This document shows positions 42,005-52,307 of a stretch of 64,000 nucleotides of DNA, one piece after another (the first letter of the stretch is position 1; the number at the start of each line of letters is the position of its first letter). Below the pieces are notes generated by a model, which was not told the DNA's origin, ran no database searches, and worked only from the letters and a program-made list of their open reading frames with translations. The stretch covers positions 65,890 to 129,889 of the forward strand of contig NZ_JBDZDR010000010.1 in assembly GCF_040049255.1 (NCBI RefSeq). Reading direction: 5' to 3'. The DNA is from Pseudaminobacter sp040049255. Its GTDB lineage: Bacteria > Pseudomonadota > Alphaproteobacteria > Rhizobiales > Rhizobiaceae. The position numbers were made by a program, and so were the translations under genes.

Positions 42005-44612
42005 TGACGATCCTTTGCGGCACGACGATCACCTTGCGCGGCGTCTTTCCTTCCAGCGCCTTCTGGACCGACTCCAGCTCCAGCACTGCCTTTTCGACCG
42101 CAGCTTGGTCTGCGTCGCGGGCAATTGTCAAATCCGCACGCTTCTTTCCGTTGACCTGCACCGGGTAGGTGAAGTCGTTGTCCACCACCAATGCCGGTTC
42201 GAACTGCGGCCAGGAGCGTTCCGCGACCAGATCCTTGCCGCCGAGCGCTGCCCAGCATTCCTCGGCCAGGTGCGGCATGAAGGGCGCGATGAGATGCACG
42301 AGGATTTCAGATGCCTCGCGCGCCGCAGCCTTCAGCGCGTCGTCGCCCTTGCCTTCGGCGATCTCGCCCACCGGCCCCGCAAGGGCATTGGTGAGTTCGT
42401 AGATGCGCGCGATGGCGCGGTTGAAGGCAAGCTTCTCGACATCCTCGCCGACCGCCTTGAGCGCCTTGTGCGCGGCCTTCGAAACCGAGCTGGCAGCACC
42501 GTCGCGCGCCGGAGCCGGCTGGACGCCGGCAAGCGCCTCGGCTGCCATGGAAATCACGCGCCAGACGCGCTGCACGAAGCGATGCGCGCCGGCCGCGCCG
42601 TCGTCTGTCCACTCCACGTCGCGCTCCGGCGGCGAGTCCGACAGCATGAACCAGCGCGCGGTGTCGGCGCCGTAGCCGTCGGTGATCTCTTCCGGGCTCA
42701 CCGTGTTCTTCTTCGACTTCGACATCTTCTCGAGCGTGCCGATGGTAGCCGGCTTACCCGTGGCGATCTCGACGGCGTGGCGTGTCGTCCCGTCGGTCTC
42801 CAGCCGCACCTCGGTCGGCGACAGCCAGCGGCCGTCCTCGGCCTTGTAGGTCTCGTGCACCACCATGCCCTGCGTGAACAGGCCCTTGAACGGTTCGGCG
42901 AGGTCCAGATGGCCCGTGTCGCGCATGGCACGGGTGAAGAAGCGCGAATAGAGCAGGTGCAGGATCGCGTGCTCGATGCCGCCGATATACTGGTCGACCG
43001 GCAGCCATTCATTTGCAGCCTTGGGGTCGGTCGGCTCGTTTTCCCACGGCGCGGTGAAGCGGGCGAAATACCAGGACGAGTCGACGAAAGTGTCCATCGT
43101 GTCGGTTTCGCGGCGCGCGTCCTTGCCGCAGTTCGGGCACTTCACATGGCGCCAGCTGGCATGACGGTCGAGCGGATTGCCCGGCTTTTCGAAGTCGATG
43201 TCGTCCGGCAGCTTCACCGGCAGGTCGGCGCGCGGCACCGGCACCGTGCCGCAATCCTCGCAGTGGATCATCGGGATAGGGCAGCCCCAGTAGCGCTGGC
43301 GCGAGATGCCCCAGTCGCGCAGGCGGAAATTCACCTTGCGCTCGCCCACGACGTGGTTGCCGATGGACTTCTCGCCCAGGCGCTTCGCAACCTCTTCAAA
43401 AGCCTGCTTGGGCTTCATGCCGTCCAGGAAGCGCGAATTGATCATCACGCCGTCGTCGGTATAGGCTTCCTCGGTGACCTGGAAGGTCGCCGCATCCGCG
43501 CCTTCCGGCATCACCACCGGGATCGCCGGCAGGCCGTATTTGTTGGCGAAGTCGAGGTCGCGCTGGTCGCCCGAGGGGCAGCCGAAGATCGCGCCCGTGC
43601 CGTAGTCCATCAGCACGAAATTCGCCACATAGACCGGCAGCGTCCAGCTGTCGTCGAAGGGGTGGACGACACGGATGCCGGTGTCAAAACCCTTCTTCTC
43701 GGCGGTTTCGAGAACTGCCACCGAGGTGCCCATGTGATGCACGTCCTCGATGAAGGCGGCAAGCTCGGGGTTTTTCTCGGCGGCCTTCTTGGCCAGCGGG
43801 TGGTCGGCGGCAACCGCCATGAAGGAGGCGCCGAAGATCGTATCGGGGCGGGTGGTGTAGACTTCCAGCTCGGTCTCGCCATTGGGCGCGGTGCCTTCGG
43901 CGATCGCCCAGCGGATCAGCATGCCTTCCGAGCGGCCGATCCAGTTCGACTGCATGGTGCGAACCTTCTCGGGCCAGTCGTCCAGGCCTTCCAGGGAATC
44001 CAGCAGGTCCTGCGCATAGTCGGTGATCTTGAAGAACCACTGCGTCAGCTCGCGCTGCTCGACCAGCGCGCCCGAGCGCCAGCCGCGCCCGTCGATGACC
44101 TGCTCGTTGGCGAGCACCGTCATGTCGACGGGGTCCCAGTTGACCTTTGACGACTTGCGCGTGACCAGCCCCTTCTCGACCATGTCGAGGAACAGCATCT
44201 GCTGGCGGTGGTAGTAGTCGACGTCGCAGGTGGCGAACTCGCGCGACCAGTCGATCGACAGGCCCATCACCTTCAGCTGCGCGCGCATGGTGGCGATGTT
44301 GTCGTAGGTCCAGTCCTTGGGATGGACCTTGTTCTGCATGGCGGCGTTCTCGGCCGGCATGCCGAAGGCATCCCAGCCCATCGGGTGCAGCACGTTGAAG
44401 CCCTTGGCGCGCTTGTAGCGGGCCACCACGTCGCCCATCGTGTAGTTGCGGGTGTGACCGATATGGATGCGCCCCGACGGATAGGGGAACATCTCCAGCA
44501 CGTAGTATTTCGGGCGCGGGTCGTCGTTCTTCGCTTCGAAGAGCTTCTTGGCGTCCCAGGCCTTCTGCCATTTGGGCTCGGTCGCGCGCGGATTGTATCG
44601 TTCGGTTGCCAT
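41991..44612 (-). CDS. leuS: Leucyl-tRNA synthetase
   Basis: An 873-residue class I synthetase that charges tRNA-Leu. HIGH is at 50-53 (PYPSGRIHIGH) and KMSKS at 629-633; between them lie the editing domain and a zinc-like cluster with CPNCGKDARRETDTMDTFVDSSWY. The C-terminus is the anticodon-binding part. I start at ATG 44612 (MATERYNPRATEPKWQKAWDAKKL); the frame continues to 44693, but those residues are not LeuS-like. It is translationally coupled to lptE. Confidence 0.98.
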   Translation of the reverse strand: MATERYNPRATEPKWQKAWDAKKLFEAKNDDPRPKYYVLEMFPYPSGRIHIGHTRNYTMGDVVARYKRAKGFNVLHPMGWDAFGMPAENAAMQNKVHPKDWTYDNIATMRAQLKVMGLSIDWSREFATCDVDYYHRQQMLFLDMVEKGLVTRKSSKVNWDPVDMTVLANEQVIDGRGWRSGALVEQRELTQWFFKITDYAQDLLDSLEGLDDWPEKVRTMQSNWIGRSEGMLIRWAIAEGTAPNGETELEVYTTRPDTIFGASFMAVAADHPLAKKAAEKNPELAAFIEDVHHMGTSVAVLETAEKKGFDTGIRVVHPFDDSWTLPVYVANFVLMDYGTGAIFGCPSGDQRDLDFANKYGLPAIPVVMPEGADAATFQVTEEAYTDDGVMINSRFLDGMKPKQAFEEVAKRLGEKSIGNHVVGERKVNFRLRDWGISRQRYWGCPIPMIHCEDCGTVPVPRADLPVKLPDDIDFEKPGNPLDRHASWRHVKCPNCGKDARRETDTMDTFVDSSWYFARFTAPWENEPTDPKAANEWLPVDQYIGGIEHAILHLLYSRFFTRAMRDTGHLDLAEPFKGLFTQGMVVHETYKAEDGRWLSPTEVRLETDGTTRHAVEIATGKPATIGTLEKMSKSKKNTVSPEEITDGYGADTARWFMLSDSPPERDVEWTDDGAAGAHRFVQRVWRVISMAAEALAGVQPAPARDGAASSVSKAAHKALKAVGEDVEKLAFNRAIARIYELTNALAGPVGEIAEGKGDDALKAAAREASEILVHLIAPFMPHLAEECWAALGGKDLVAERSWPQFEPALVVDNDFTYPVQVNGKKRADLTIARDADQAAVEKAVLELESVQKALEGKTPRKVIVVPQRIVNVVA

Positions 44613-44756
44613 CGGATGTTTTTCACTTAAAAGCGTGCATGGAACCGGGGCGAAAACCCGCGGTTCAGGAAATCGTTGTCGGGTGTTCATCATGGATTCC
44701 CGGACCCGTCAACTCCGGCAGGGCCGGAGCCGGGCAAAAAGCAGCAGGGCCAGGGC

Positions 44757-45419
44757 ATGGAAAAGTCGGTGGAACAGCTTCTCGAGGTCAAGCGAAAGAT
44801 TGCCGCCGCCGAGCGCGAGGCGGAGCGCCCGGATGGCTCAGCAACGCTTGTGGCCGTCTCCAAGACCTTCGATGCCGACGCCATCCACCCCGTGCTCGAA
44901 GCGGGCCAGCGTGTGTTCGGCGAGAACCGCGTGCAGGAAGCGCAAGGCAAGTGGCCGGCGCTGAAGCAGGAATTCCCGGATATCGAACTGCACCTCATAG
45001 GCCCGCTGCAATCCAACAAGGCCAAGGAAGCCGTCGCCCTGTTCGACGTCATCGAAACCGTCGACCGCGAGAAGATCGCCGCAGAGCTGGCCAAGGAGAT
45101 TGTCAGGCAGGGCCGCGCGCCAAAGCTCTACGTCCAGGTCAACACCGGCTCGGAGCCGCAGAAGGCCGGCATCGAGCCGCGCCAAGCGGTGGAATTCGTC
45201 AAGCGCTGCCGTGACGTTCACAATCTCGCGATCGAAGGCCTGATGTGCATCCCGCCGGCGGAGGAAAACCCCGGCCCGCACTTCGCGCTGCTCGAAAAGC
45301 TGGCGCGGGAGGCCGGGGTCGAGAAGCTGTCCATGGGTATGTCTGGCGACTACGACATCGCCGTCGCATTCGGCGCCACCAGCGTGCGCGTCGGCTCGGC
45401 GATTTTCGGCGCCAGGTAA
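44757..45419 (+). CDS. yggS: YggS-family PLP homeostasis protein
   Basis: A 220-residue pyridoxal-phosphate-binding barrel without a second domain. The PLP Lys is residue 36 in LVAVSKTF; GENRVQEAQGKW and LIGPLQSNKAK, and the C-terminal GMSGDYDIAVAFGATSVRVGSAIFG are family signatures. It buffers PLP and affects amino- and keto-acid pools. I use ATG 44757 (MEKSVEQLLEVKRKI), which gives the normal length, although the ribosome site is weak. It is divergent from leuS and convergent with the next gene. Confidence 0.94.
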   Translation: MEKSVEQLLEVKRKIAAAEREAERPDGSATLVAVSKTFDADAIHPVLEAGQRVFGENRVQEAQGKWPALKQEFPDIELHLIGPLQSNKAKEAVALFDVIETVDREKIAAELAKEIVRQGRAPKLYVQVNTGSEPQKAGIEPRQAVEFVKRCRDVHNLAIEGLMCIPPAEENPGPHFALLEKLAREAGVEKLSMGMSGDYDIAVAFGATSVRVGSAIFGAR

Positions 45420-45472
45420 CTCCCGTGGCGGCGGGCCGCGCCAGCCTTGCCATACTGGACGAACAAACAAAA

Positions 45473-45494
45473 AGGCCGGAGTAACCTCCGGCCT
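45473..45494. terminator. Bidirectional terminator between yggS and the orphan binding protein
   Basis: A perfect nine-base stem (45473-45481 with 45486-45494, four-base loop). On the minus strand it is followed by TTTTTGTTTG, a good T run; on the plus strand by CTTTCATTT. It fits termination of both convergent genes. Confidence 0.88.
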
Positions 45495-45518
45495 CTTTCA
45501 TTTGCGCCCCGTTGAAGC

Positions 45519-46631
45519 TCAGTCGACGGAGACGATCTTGCCGTCTTCCCACTTGAACAGCGAGAAGCTCGGCGAGCTGAGGTCGCCGTTTTCGCCATAG
45601 GTCAGCTTGCCGATGGCAGTGGCAATCGGCTCGCCCGACTTGATCGCAGCGGCGACCGCTGCCGTATCGTCGGCCTTGCCGGCCTTTTCGATGCCCGCCT
45701 TGAGAACCTCGACCGCCGCATAGGCGTTGAGCGTGAAGGCTTCCGGCGGAACGCCCTTGTCCTTCAGCACCTGCACGGCTTCGGCCGAATCCGGGTTCTT
45801 CAGCGCATCGGTGGCGTTGGTGAACAGCGTGCCGGCAGCCGCCTGGTTGCCGATCGCCCAGTATTCGGTGTTGGAGAGGCCTTCGCCGCCGATGATCTGC
45901 GCCGTCACGCCGGCGTCGGCGAGCTGGCGGGCAAGCAGGCCGCCTTCGGGGTGGTAACCGCCGAAATAGATGACCTCGGCGCCGTCCTTCTTCAGACGAC
46001 CCACAATGGCCGAGAAGTCCTTCTCGCCCGCGGTAAGCCCTTCATAAAGCACTTCGTTGACGCCGCCGGCATTGAGAACGGACTTGAAGGAGTCGGCAAG
46101 CCCCTTGCCGTAGGTTCCCTTGTCGTGGATGACGGCGATCTTCTTGTCCTTCATGTGCTCGAGGACGTATTTGGCCGCCACCTCGGCCTGCTGGTCGTCG
46201 CGGCCGCAGGTGCGCAGCACATTGGCCAGGCCACGGTTGGTCAGATCCGGCGCGGTGGCGGTCGGCGTCACCATCAGCACGCCGTTTTCGGCGAAGACGT
46301 CCGAAGCGGGCATCGCAACGCCCGACGTCACCGGGCCGACGACATAGTGTACGCCGTCACCCACCAAATTGTTCGCGGCCGACACGCCCTGCTTGGGATC
46401 GCCGGCATCGTCGGCCAGCTTGAGCACGACCTTTTCGCCGAGAATGCCGCCATTCTTGTTGATCGTGTCCACGGCCGCCTCGGCGCCGTTCTTCACCTGG
46501 TCGCCATAGGCGGCGACGGGACCGGTCAAAGGCGCCACCAGGCCGATCACGACATCCGCACGCGCGGACGACGCCGCAACGACCAGGGACGCGGCGAATG
46601 CAACGCCGGCAAGCAGTTTCTTTGTATTCAC
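45519..46631 (-). CDS. Branched-chain amino acid-type periplasmic binding protein, orphan
   Basis: A 370-residue LivJ/LivK-family protein with a signal peptide (cleavage after SSARA, about residue 25) and mature start DVVIGLVAPLTGPVAAYG. It shares many segments with the protein at 788-1906, for example DPKQG, CGRDDQQ, VIHDKGTYGKGLAD and DFSAIV. No permease or ATPase gene is adjacent, so it must either use a LIV system elsewhere (perhaps the one at the start of this window) or act as a sensor or binding protein of another kind. The ligand is unknown. Confidence 0.92.
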   Translation of the reverse strand: MNTKKLLAGVAFAASLVVAASSARADVVIGLVAPLTGPVAAYGDQVKNGAEAAVDTINKNGGILGEKVVLKLADDAGDPKQGVSAANNLVGDGVHYVVGPVTSGVAMPASDVFAENGVLMVTPTATAPDLTNRGLANVLRTCGRDDQQAEVAAKYVLEHMKDKKIAVIHDKGTYGKGLADSFKSVLNAGGVNEVLYEGLTAGEKDFSAIVGRLKKDGAEVIYFGGYHPEGGLLARQLADAGVTAQIIGGEGLSNTEYWAIGNQAAAGTLFTNATDALKNPDSAEAVQVLKDKGVPPEAFTLNAYAAVEVLKAGIEKAGKADDTAAVAAAIKSGEPIATAIGKLTYGENGDLSSPSFSLFKWEDGKIVSVD

Positions 46632-46838
46632 GTCAATCCTCCTCCGAATAACCTCAGAAAACCCTCAGGAATACTGGGCTCGACCAAGTCTGTATTCGCG
46701 CATAGCCATTCGCCGTCGCATTGGCAATCAGCCACGCCCGACAGGTCACAGGCTCATAGCCTAGCCCAGCATGGCCGCACCAACAATGGCGCTACCGGCG
46801 CCAGCGTGTTTCCTCTACGTCAATGCATCACCCGGGCT

Positions 46839-47990
46839 TCACGCCATGCGCTCGGGAGAGACCCTTTTTGCCTTGCGGGTGTAGTAATGCGACACGCGGG
46901 GATGGTGGCCGAGCGACGGCGGCCGATAGCCATTGCCCTCAAAGCGCTTTTCGATTTCATGGCACAATGCTGCCCGGTCGACCGCCTCGGCCATGATGGA
47001 CCGGGTGCCGGGGGTCCAGAACCTGCCGAAACCCGTCCGCTCGTCATGGGTCCGGCCAAGTACCTTGCCATCGGCTGTCACGGGGATGGGAATCTGAAGC
47101 CCGACGAGGCTGCGCAGGCGGCCCAGCATCCATGCCAGCGCCAGATCGGCCAGCCGATTGTCATCGCCATAGCCGCCGCCGACATCGGAATGCACGCCCG
47201 GGAACCAGCATTGTTCGATGATCTGGCCGGAACCGCTGGCGTCGTCCCACAAGACGGGAGCGAAGACCTTGCGGTTCTCGTCGATCGACAAGGCGTGGAG
47301 CCCGACAGGAACGCGGGTGGACAATTCCGTGTCGTGGAACTCGTGCCGATAGGGGTTCACCACGTTCATGATGCCGGGCAACCCCAGCGCCTTGACGGTA
47401 TCGAAGACGCCGATCACATCAGGCGCCACCGGGGCAGCACCATATTTGCTGGCAAAAGCTTTCCCGGCCGATTTCCGCTGCGCCGCATCCCTGATCTTGT
47501 AGGCCGCGACCGCCTCCTCGGCGATCTGCCGGCGGCGGGCGGCGTCTTGGCTGTTCCTGTCTTGCGAAAGCCGGACACCGCCCTCCAGGGTCGCAATGCC
47601 GCATGTCGAAAGCACGCCGCCAAGGCACCGCACGGTATAGGCGCCGCGGCTGAAGCCGAAGAAACCGATCCTCATGCCGGGCTCCCAGCGCTCCATCAAC
47701 GCTTCGTAGCACTCGACGATATTGGCCGTGATGCCCCAGCCGGTTGCCTTGCTCCACAGGTTGCGCAGCTTGCGGGTCAGGGAGTCGGCTCCGGCAGCCA
47801 GCGCCTCGTCGTCGTCCGCAGGCTCCGGAGGGGCGCCAAGACCCGCGTCATAAAACACTTCGAAGCCCGGCAGTCCTTCCGCGGCGAGAAACATGCGAAA
47901 CACATTTGTGTTCAGGGCAGAGGCATCGTCCCTCACGCCACGCTGGCCTGTGCCATCGGAGAAGATCAGGCACCATTTTTCGTCAGACAT
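46839..47990 (-). CDS. DUF2235 alpha/beta-hydrolase-like protein
   Basis: The 383-residue protein opens with KWCLIFSDGTGQ, a DUF2235 hallmark. It has the nucleophile motif GFSRGAYTVR (Ser about 114) and later WFPGVHSDVGGGY, with candidate catalytic His and Asp. DUF2235 includes the Tle1-type phospholipase effectors of type VI secretion, but no secretion, immunity or VgrG gene is near, and no signal peptide is seen, so a cytosolic hydrolase is equally possible. I start at ATG 47990; the frame is open to 48047. About 207 bases downstream, towards the binding-protein start, hold no gene. Confidence 0.85.
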   Translation of the reverse strand: MSDEKWCLIFSDGTGQRGVRDDASALNTNVFRMFLAAEGLPGFEVFYDAGLGAPPEPADDDEALAAGADSLTRKLRNLWSKATGWGITANIVECYEALMERWEPGMRIGFFGFSRGAYTVRCLGGVLSTCGIATLEGGVRLSQDRNSQDAARRRQIAEEAVAAYKIRDAAQRKSAGKAFASKYGAAPVAPDVIGVFDTVKALGLPGIMNVVNPYRHEFHDTELSTRVPVGLHALSIDENRKVFAPVLWDDASGSGQIIEQCWFPGVHSDVGGGYGDDNRLADLALAWMLGRLRSLVGLQIPIPVTADGKVLGRTHDERTGFGRFWTPGTRSIMAEAVDRAALCHEIEKRFEGNGYRPPSLGHHPRVSHYYTRKAKRVSPERMA

Positions 47991-48149
47991 GAGCACCCCC
48001 GAAAAAGAACCCAATGGAAGCTTACTAACAACACCTCCATTCAGCAATGGAATCTGCTGCCAAGCAGCAATATTGCTCGCGGCTCAAGTGTGCCATTTAT
48101 GAAAAACGCGATCTATTGATCGCAAAACCGGGACCAATTCTTACATCAA

Positions 48150-48425
48150 TCAATGCGGCAGCAGGAATTCGCCGTCGACGTTGCGCCATTCGTTCGGGGC
48201 AATGAGCCGCCTGTGCACGTAACGGACCGAATGCAGGGGCCCCTCGAGCCTCTCCTCCCAGAAGCGGATGAACCGGAACAATCCAGGGAACTCGGGCGCC
48301 AGGTCGTAATCCTGCCAGACGAATGTCTGCAGCAGATGCGGATGATCGGGCATGTGGTAGAGAAACTGCGCCGTTGTGAGCCCATAGCCGTTGAGCATGA
48401 GTTCCAGTTCGGAAATATCCTGCAT
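48150..48425 (-). CDS. usg: Usg family protein
   Basis: A 91-residue protein with the conserved Usg sequence: LNGYGLTTAQFLYHMPDHPHLLQTFVWQDYDLAPEFP, then FWEERLEGPLHSVRYVHRRLI. Usg proteins are small, widespread in alphaproteobacteria and of unknown function; the name comes from an ORF near tryptophan genes. Here there are no trp genes nearby. AAAGG precedes the ATG closely. The 299 bases between it and acsA carry both promoters; I see no other feature there. Confidence 0.88.
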   Translation of the reverse strand: MQDISELELMLNGYGLTTAQFLYHMPDHPHLLQTFVWQDYDLAPEFPGLFRFIRFWEERLEGPLHSVRYVHRRLIAPNEWRNVDGEFLLPH

Positions 48426-48724
48426 GGCCTTTCACCCGCCTCCTTCCGATTTATCCCACTATAGCGGATCATACGGCTGGATGTTCCAACGTCAACGTGA
48501 ACGCGCCCCGCGCCAAAGGGTTTCAGGCGTCAAATCAATAACTTGGCAGCACTCGTAAAGAAGAGTGCCAGTGCGGGGCGGACGAGTGCCGGAGCTTGCG
48601 TTTTCCTCGACGCCGGGCATTCTCCGGGTCTAATATTGTTACTATTGGCGGAATGATATTAATTGAGCCCGAACATGGAGCGCGCCACCGCGCGGTCGGT
48701 GCGCGAGAATCGTGGGGAGTGAAA

Positions 48725-50680
<1,956 letters not shown>

Positions 50681-50754
50681 CTCGCCACTTGCACAGCGGA
50701 TCACCGGCCCCCACATTGGGCGACATGTTCAACCAATCGAAAGGAGGTGATCCG

Positions 50755-50826
50755 ATGTCGAGTGATTTCGTTTTCCTGCGTGAGGTCTCGGCGGATTGCC
50801 TTCGCGGGGAGCAGCCTCTCCGTTGA
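50755..50826 (+). CDS. Possible 23-residue peptide with near-perfect Shine-Dalgarno
   Basis: The ORF begins ATGTCGAGTGATTTC and encodes a short peptide that begins MSSDFVFLREV and ends EQPLR. GAAAGGAGGTGATCC (50739-50753), a 15-base perfect complement of the 16S rRNA tail, ends one base before the ATG, closer than usual spacing measured from the full match. An in-frame ATG at 50725 would give 33 residues. No membrane segment or motif is seen. It may be a leader peptide or simply part of the structured RNA. Confidence 0.4.
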   Translation: MSSDFVFLREVSADCLRGEQPLR

Positions 50827-50897
50827 AGTGCATGACGTGCGGCAGGCGAGCTCTTGAGAGCCCTTGCTGACGACCGCACGCCGGACGAAAGAACGGG

Positions 50898-50929
50898 CCG
50901 CCGCTTCACAGGAAGCGGCGGTCTTTTTT
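50898..50929 (+). terminator. Strong terminator of the acsA/short-ORF transcript
   Basis: A perfect ten-base stem (50898-50907 with 50912-50921, loop ACAG) is followed by TCTTTTTT. It is the first clear terminator after acsA. Confidence 0.92.
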
Positions 50930-50954
50930 GTCTCCTGTCGACAGCGGCCAGATG

Positions 50955-51182
50955 TCAGAAGTCGCTGGCGATGCCTTTTATTTCCCAGTCGCCATAGCGC
51001 ACCGGTTCCTTGCCGCCGCGCCCGCCCAGCTCGCGCGGCAGTGACGCCTCCTGCTCGAGATAGGCCTTTCGGCGCGCCTCGGCTTCCTGCAACGCCCGCT
51101 CGGCGGCCGGCGTCAGTTTCTTCGGTTCGGGCGTGGCTTCGGCGGCCTCCATTTCGGCGCCTTTTGCGAGTTGCTCAGCCAT
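50955..51182 (-). CDS. SDHAF4-like (DUF1674) succinate dehydrogenase assembly factor
   Basis: A 75-residue protein ending in the invariant motif GGRGGKEPVRYGDWEIKGIASDF-like C-terminus (GGRGG, RYGDWE, SDF), which defines DUF1674/SDHAF4. In mitochondria SDHAF4 helps flavinylated SdhA join SdhB; bacterial members are thought to act likewise. The N-terminal half is charged and probably disordered. It is divergent from htpX with a 108-base shared promoter region. No sdh genes are in the window. Confidence 0.9.
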   Translation of the reverse strand: MAEQLAKGAEMEAAEATPEPKKLTPAAERALQEAEARRKAYLEQEASLPRELGGRGGKEPVRYGDWEIKGIASDF

Positions 51183-51290
51183 GGAAACTCCTGGCGATGT
51201 GATTGAAACCTGACGAGTTGCTACCCATCATATAGCCAAAGATGGACCTGGGATCGACTCGTTCCGGCGGGCCCCAACTGGAGACCACGA

Positions 51291-52307
51291 ATGAATCTCA
51301 TTCGCACCGCAATGCTGTTGGCCTTCATGACCGCGCTGTTCATGGCAGTTGGCTATCTGATCGGCGGCGCCAACGGCATGATGATCGCCTTCCTGATCGC
51401 TGCGGCAACAAACCTGTTCAGCTATTGGAACGCCGACAAGATGGTTCTGAGCATGAACCATGCGGTCGAGGTCGACGAGCGCAGCGCCCCGGAATACTAC
51501 GCCATAGTGCGCGAGTTGGCGAAAAGGGCGGGCCTGCCCATGCCCAAGGTCTATCTCATCGACAATCCGCAGCCCAATGCCTTCGCCACCGGGCGCAACC
51601 CGCAGAACGCGGCGGTCGCGGCCACCACCGGCCTGCTGGAACGGCTCTCGCACGAGGAAGTAGCCGGCGTGATGGCGCACGAGCTTGCCCATGTGCAGAA
51701 CCGCGACACGCTGACCATGACGATCACCGCCACGCTGGCCGGCGCCATCTCCATGCTGGCCAACTTCGCCTTCTTCCTCGGTGGCGGAAGCAACCGCGAA
51801 AACAACAATCGGCTAGGCATGGTGGGCATGCTGGTGGCGGTCATCGTCGCGCCCTTTGCCGCCATGCTGGTGCAGATGGCGATCAGCCGCACCCGCGAAT
51901 ATTCGGCAGACCGCCGCGGCGCGGAAATCTGTGGCCAACCGCTGTGGCTGGCTTCAGCCCTTGACAAGATCGCCCGCAGCGTCGAACGCATCCACAACCC
52001 CGAAGCAGAGCGCAATCCCGCCATGGCGCCTCTATTCATCATCAATCCGCTTTCCGGCGAGCGCATGGACAATCTGTTTTCAACCCACCCCGACACCGAA
52101 AATCGCATAGCTGCGCTGCAGGAAATGGCCCGTGAAGGCATGGGCGGCGGCGGCATGAGCAGCCGCGACGTGAACATTCGTCCGAGCGCGCCGCGCGACA
52201 CCGCTCCGCGCGGCGAAGGCGGACCATGGGGCTCGCCTAAGCCTTCGGAGCCCGATTCCGGGCCTTGGGGACGCAATCCCACCGGGCCGAAGGGTCCGTG
52301 GTCGTGA
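51291..52307 (+). CDS. htpX: HtpX membrane zinc metalloprotease
   Basis: A 338-residue M48B protease. The zinc site HELAH is at 130-134, with the third ligand Glu203 in EYSADRRGA. Two N-terminal hydrophobic segments and two more around 145-195 anchor it in the inner membrane with the active site facing the cytoplasm. It degrades damaged membrane proteins, working alongside FtsH. The C-terminal tail of about 50 Gly/Pro/Ser-rich residues is extra compared with E. coli. Its stop overlaps the probable rsmB start. Confidence 0.95.
   Translation: MNLIRTAMLLAFMTALFMAVGYLIGGANGMMIAFLIAAATNLFSYWNADKMVLSMNHAVEVDERSAPEYYAIVRELAKRAGLPMPKVYLIDNPQPNAFATGRNPQNAAVAATTGLLERLSHEEVAGVMAHELAHVQNRDTLTMTITATLAGAISMLANFAFFLGGGSNRENNNRLGMVGMLVAVIVAPFAAMLVQMAISRTREYSADRRGAEICGQPLWLASALDKIARSVERIHNPEAERNPAMAPLFIINPLSGERMDNLFSTHPDTENRIAALQEMAREGMGGGGMSSRDVNIRPSAPRDTAPRGEGGPWGSPKPSEPDSGPWGRNPTGPKGPWS

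Larger units (their letters stand above)
50697..50929 (+). ncRNA. Structured RNA candidate in the acsA 3' region with anti-Shine-Dalgarno mimic
   Basis: Starting 17 bases after the acsA stop, CGGATCACC (50697-50705), a copy of the 16S 3'-end sequence, can pair perfectly with GGTGATCCG (50746-50754), hiding the Shine-Dalgarno of a small ORF. Inside this loop ATTGG (50715-50719) can pair with CCAAT (50733-50737). Further down, 50836-50842 pairs with 50874-50880, enclosing a GCTC-TTGA-GAGC stem (50850-50861). A strong terminator closes the unit. It may be an independent small RNA, a translational switch for the short peptide, or a 3' UTR element of acsA. I do not recognise it as a known family. 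Confidence 0.5.

Noticed and set aside
41904..44150. 748-codon open frame antisense to leuS
   Set aside because: Arg/His-rich shadow of a certain gene.
45951..48119. 722-codon open frame antisense to the binding protein and DUF2235 gene
   Set aside because: It spans two real genes on the other strand and their intergenic gap; composition is that of a shadow.
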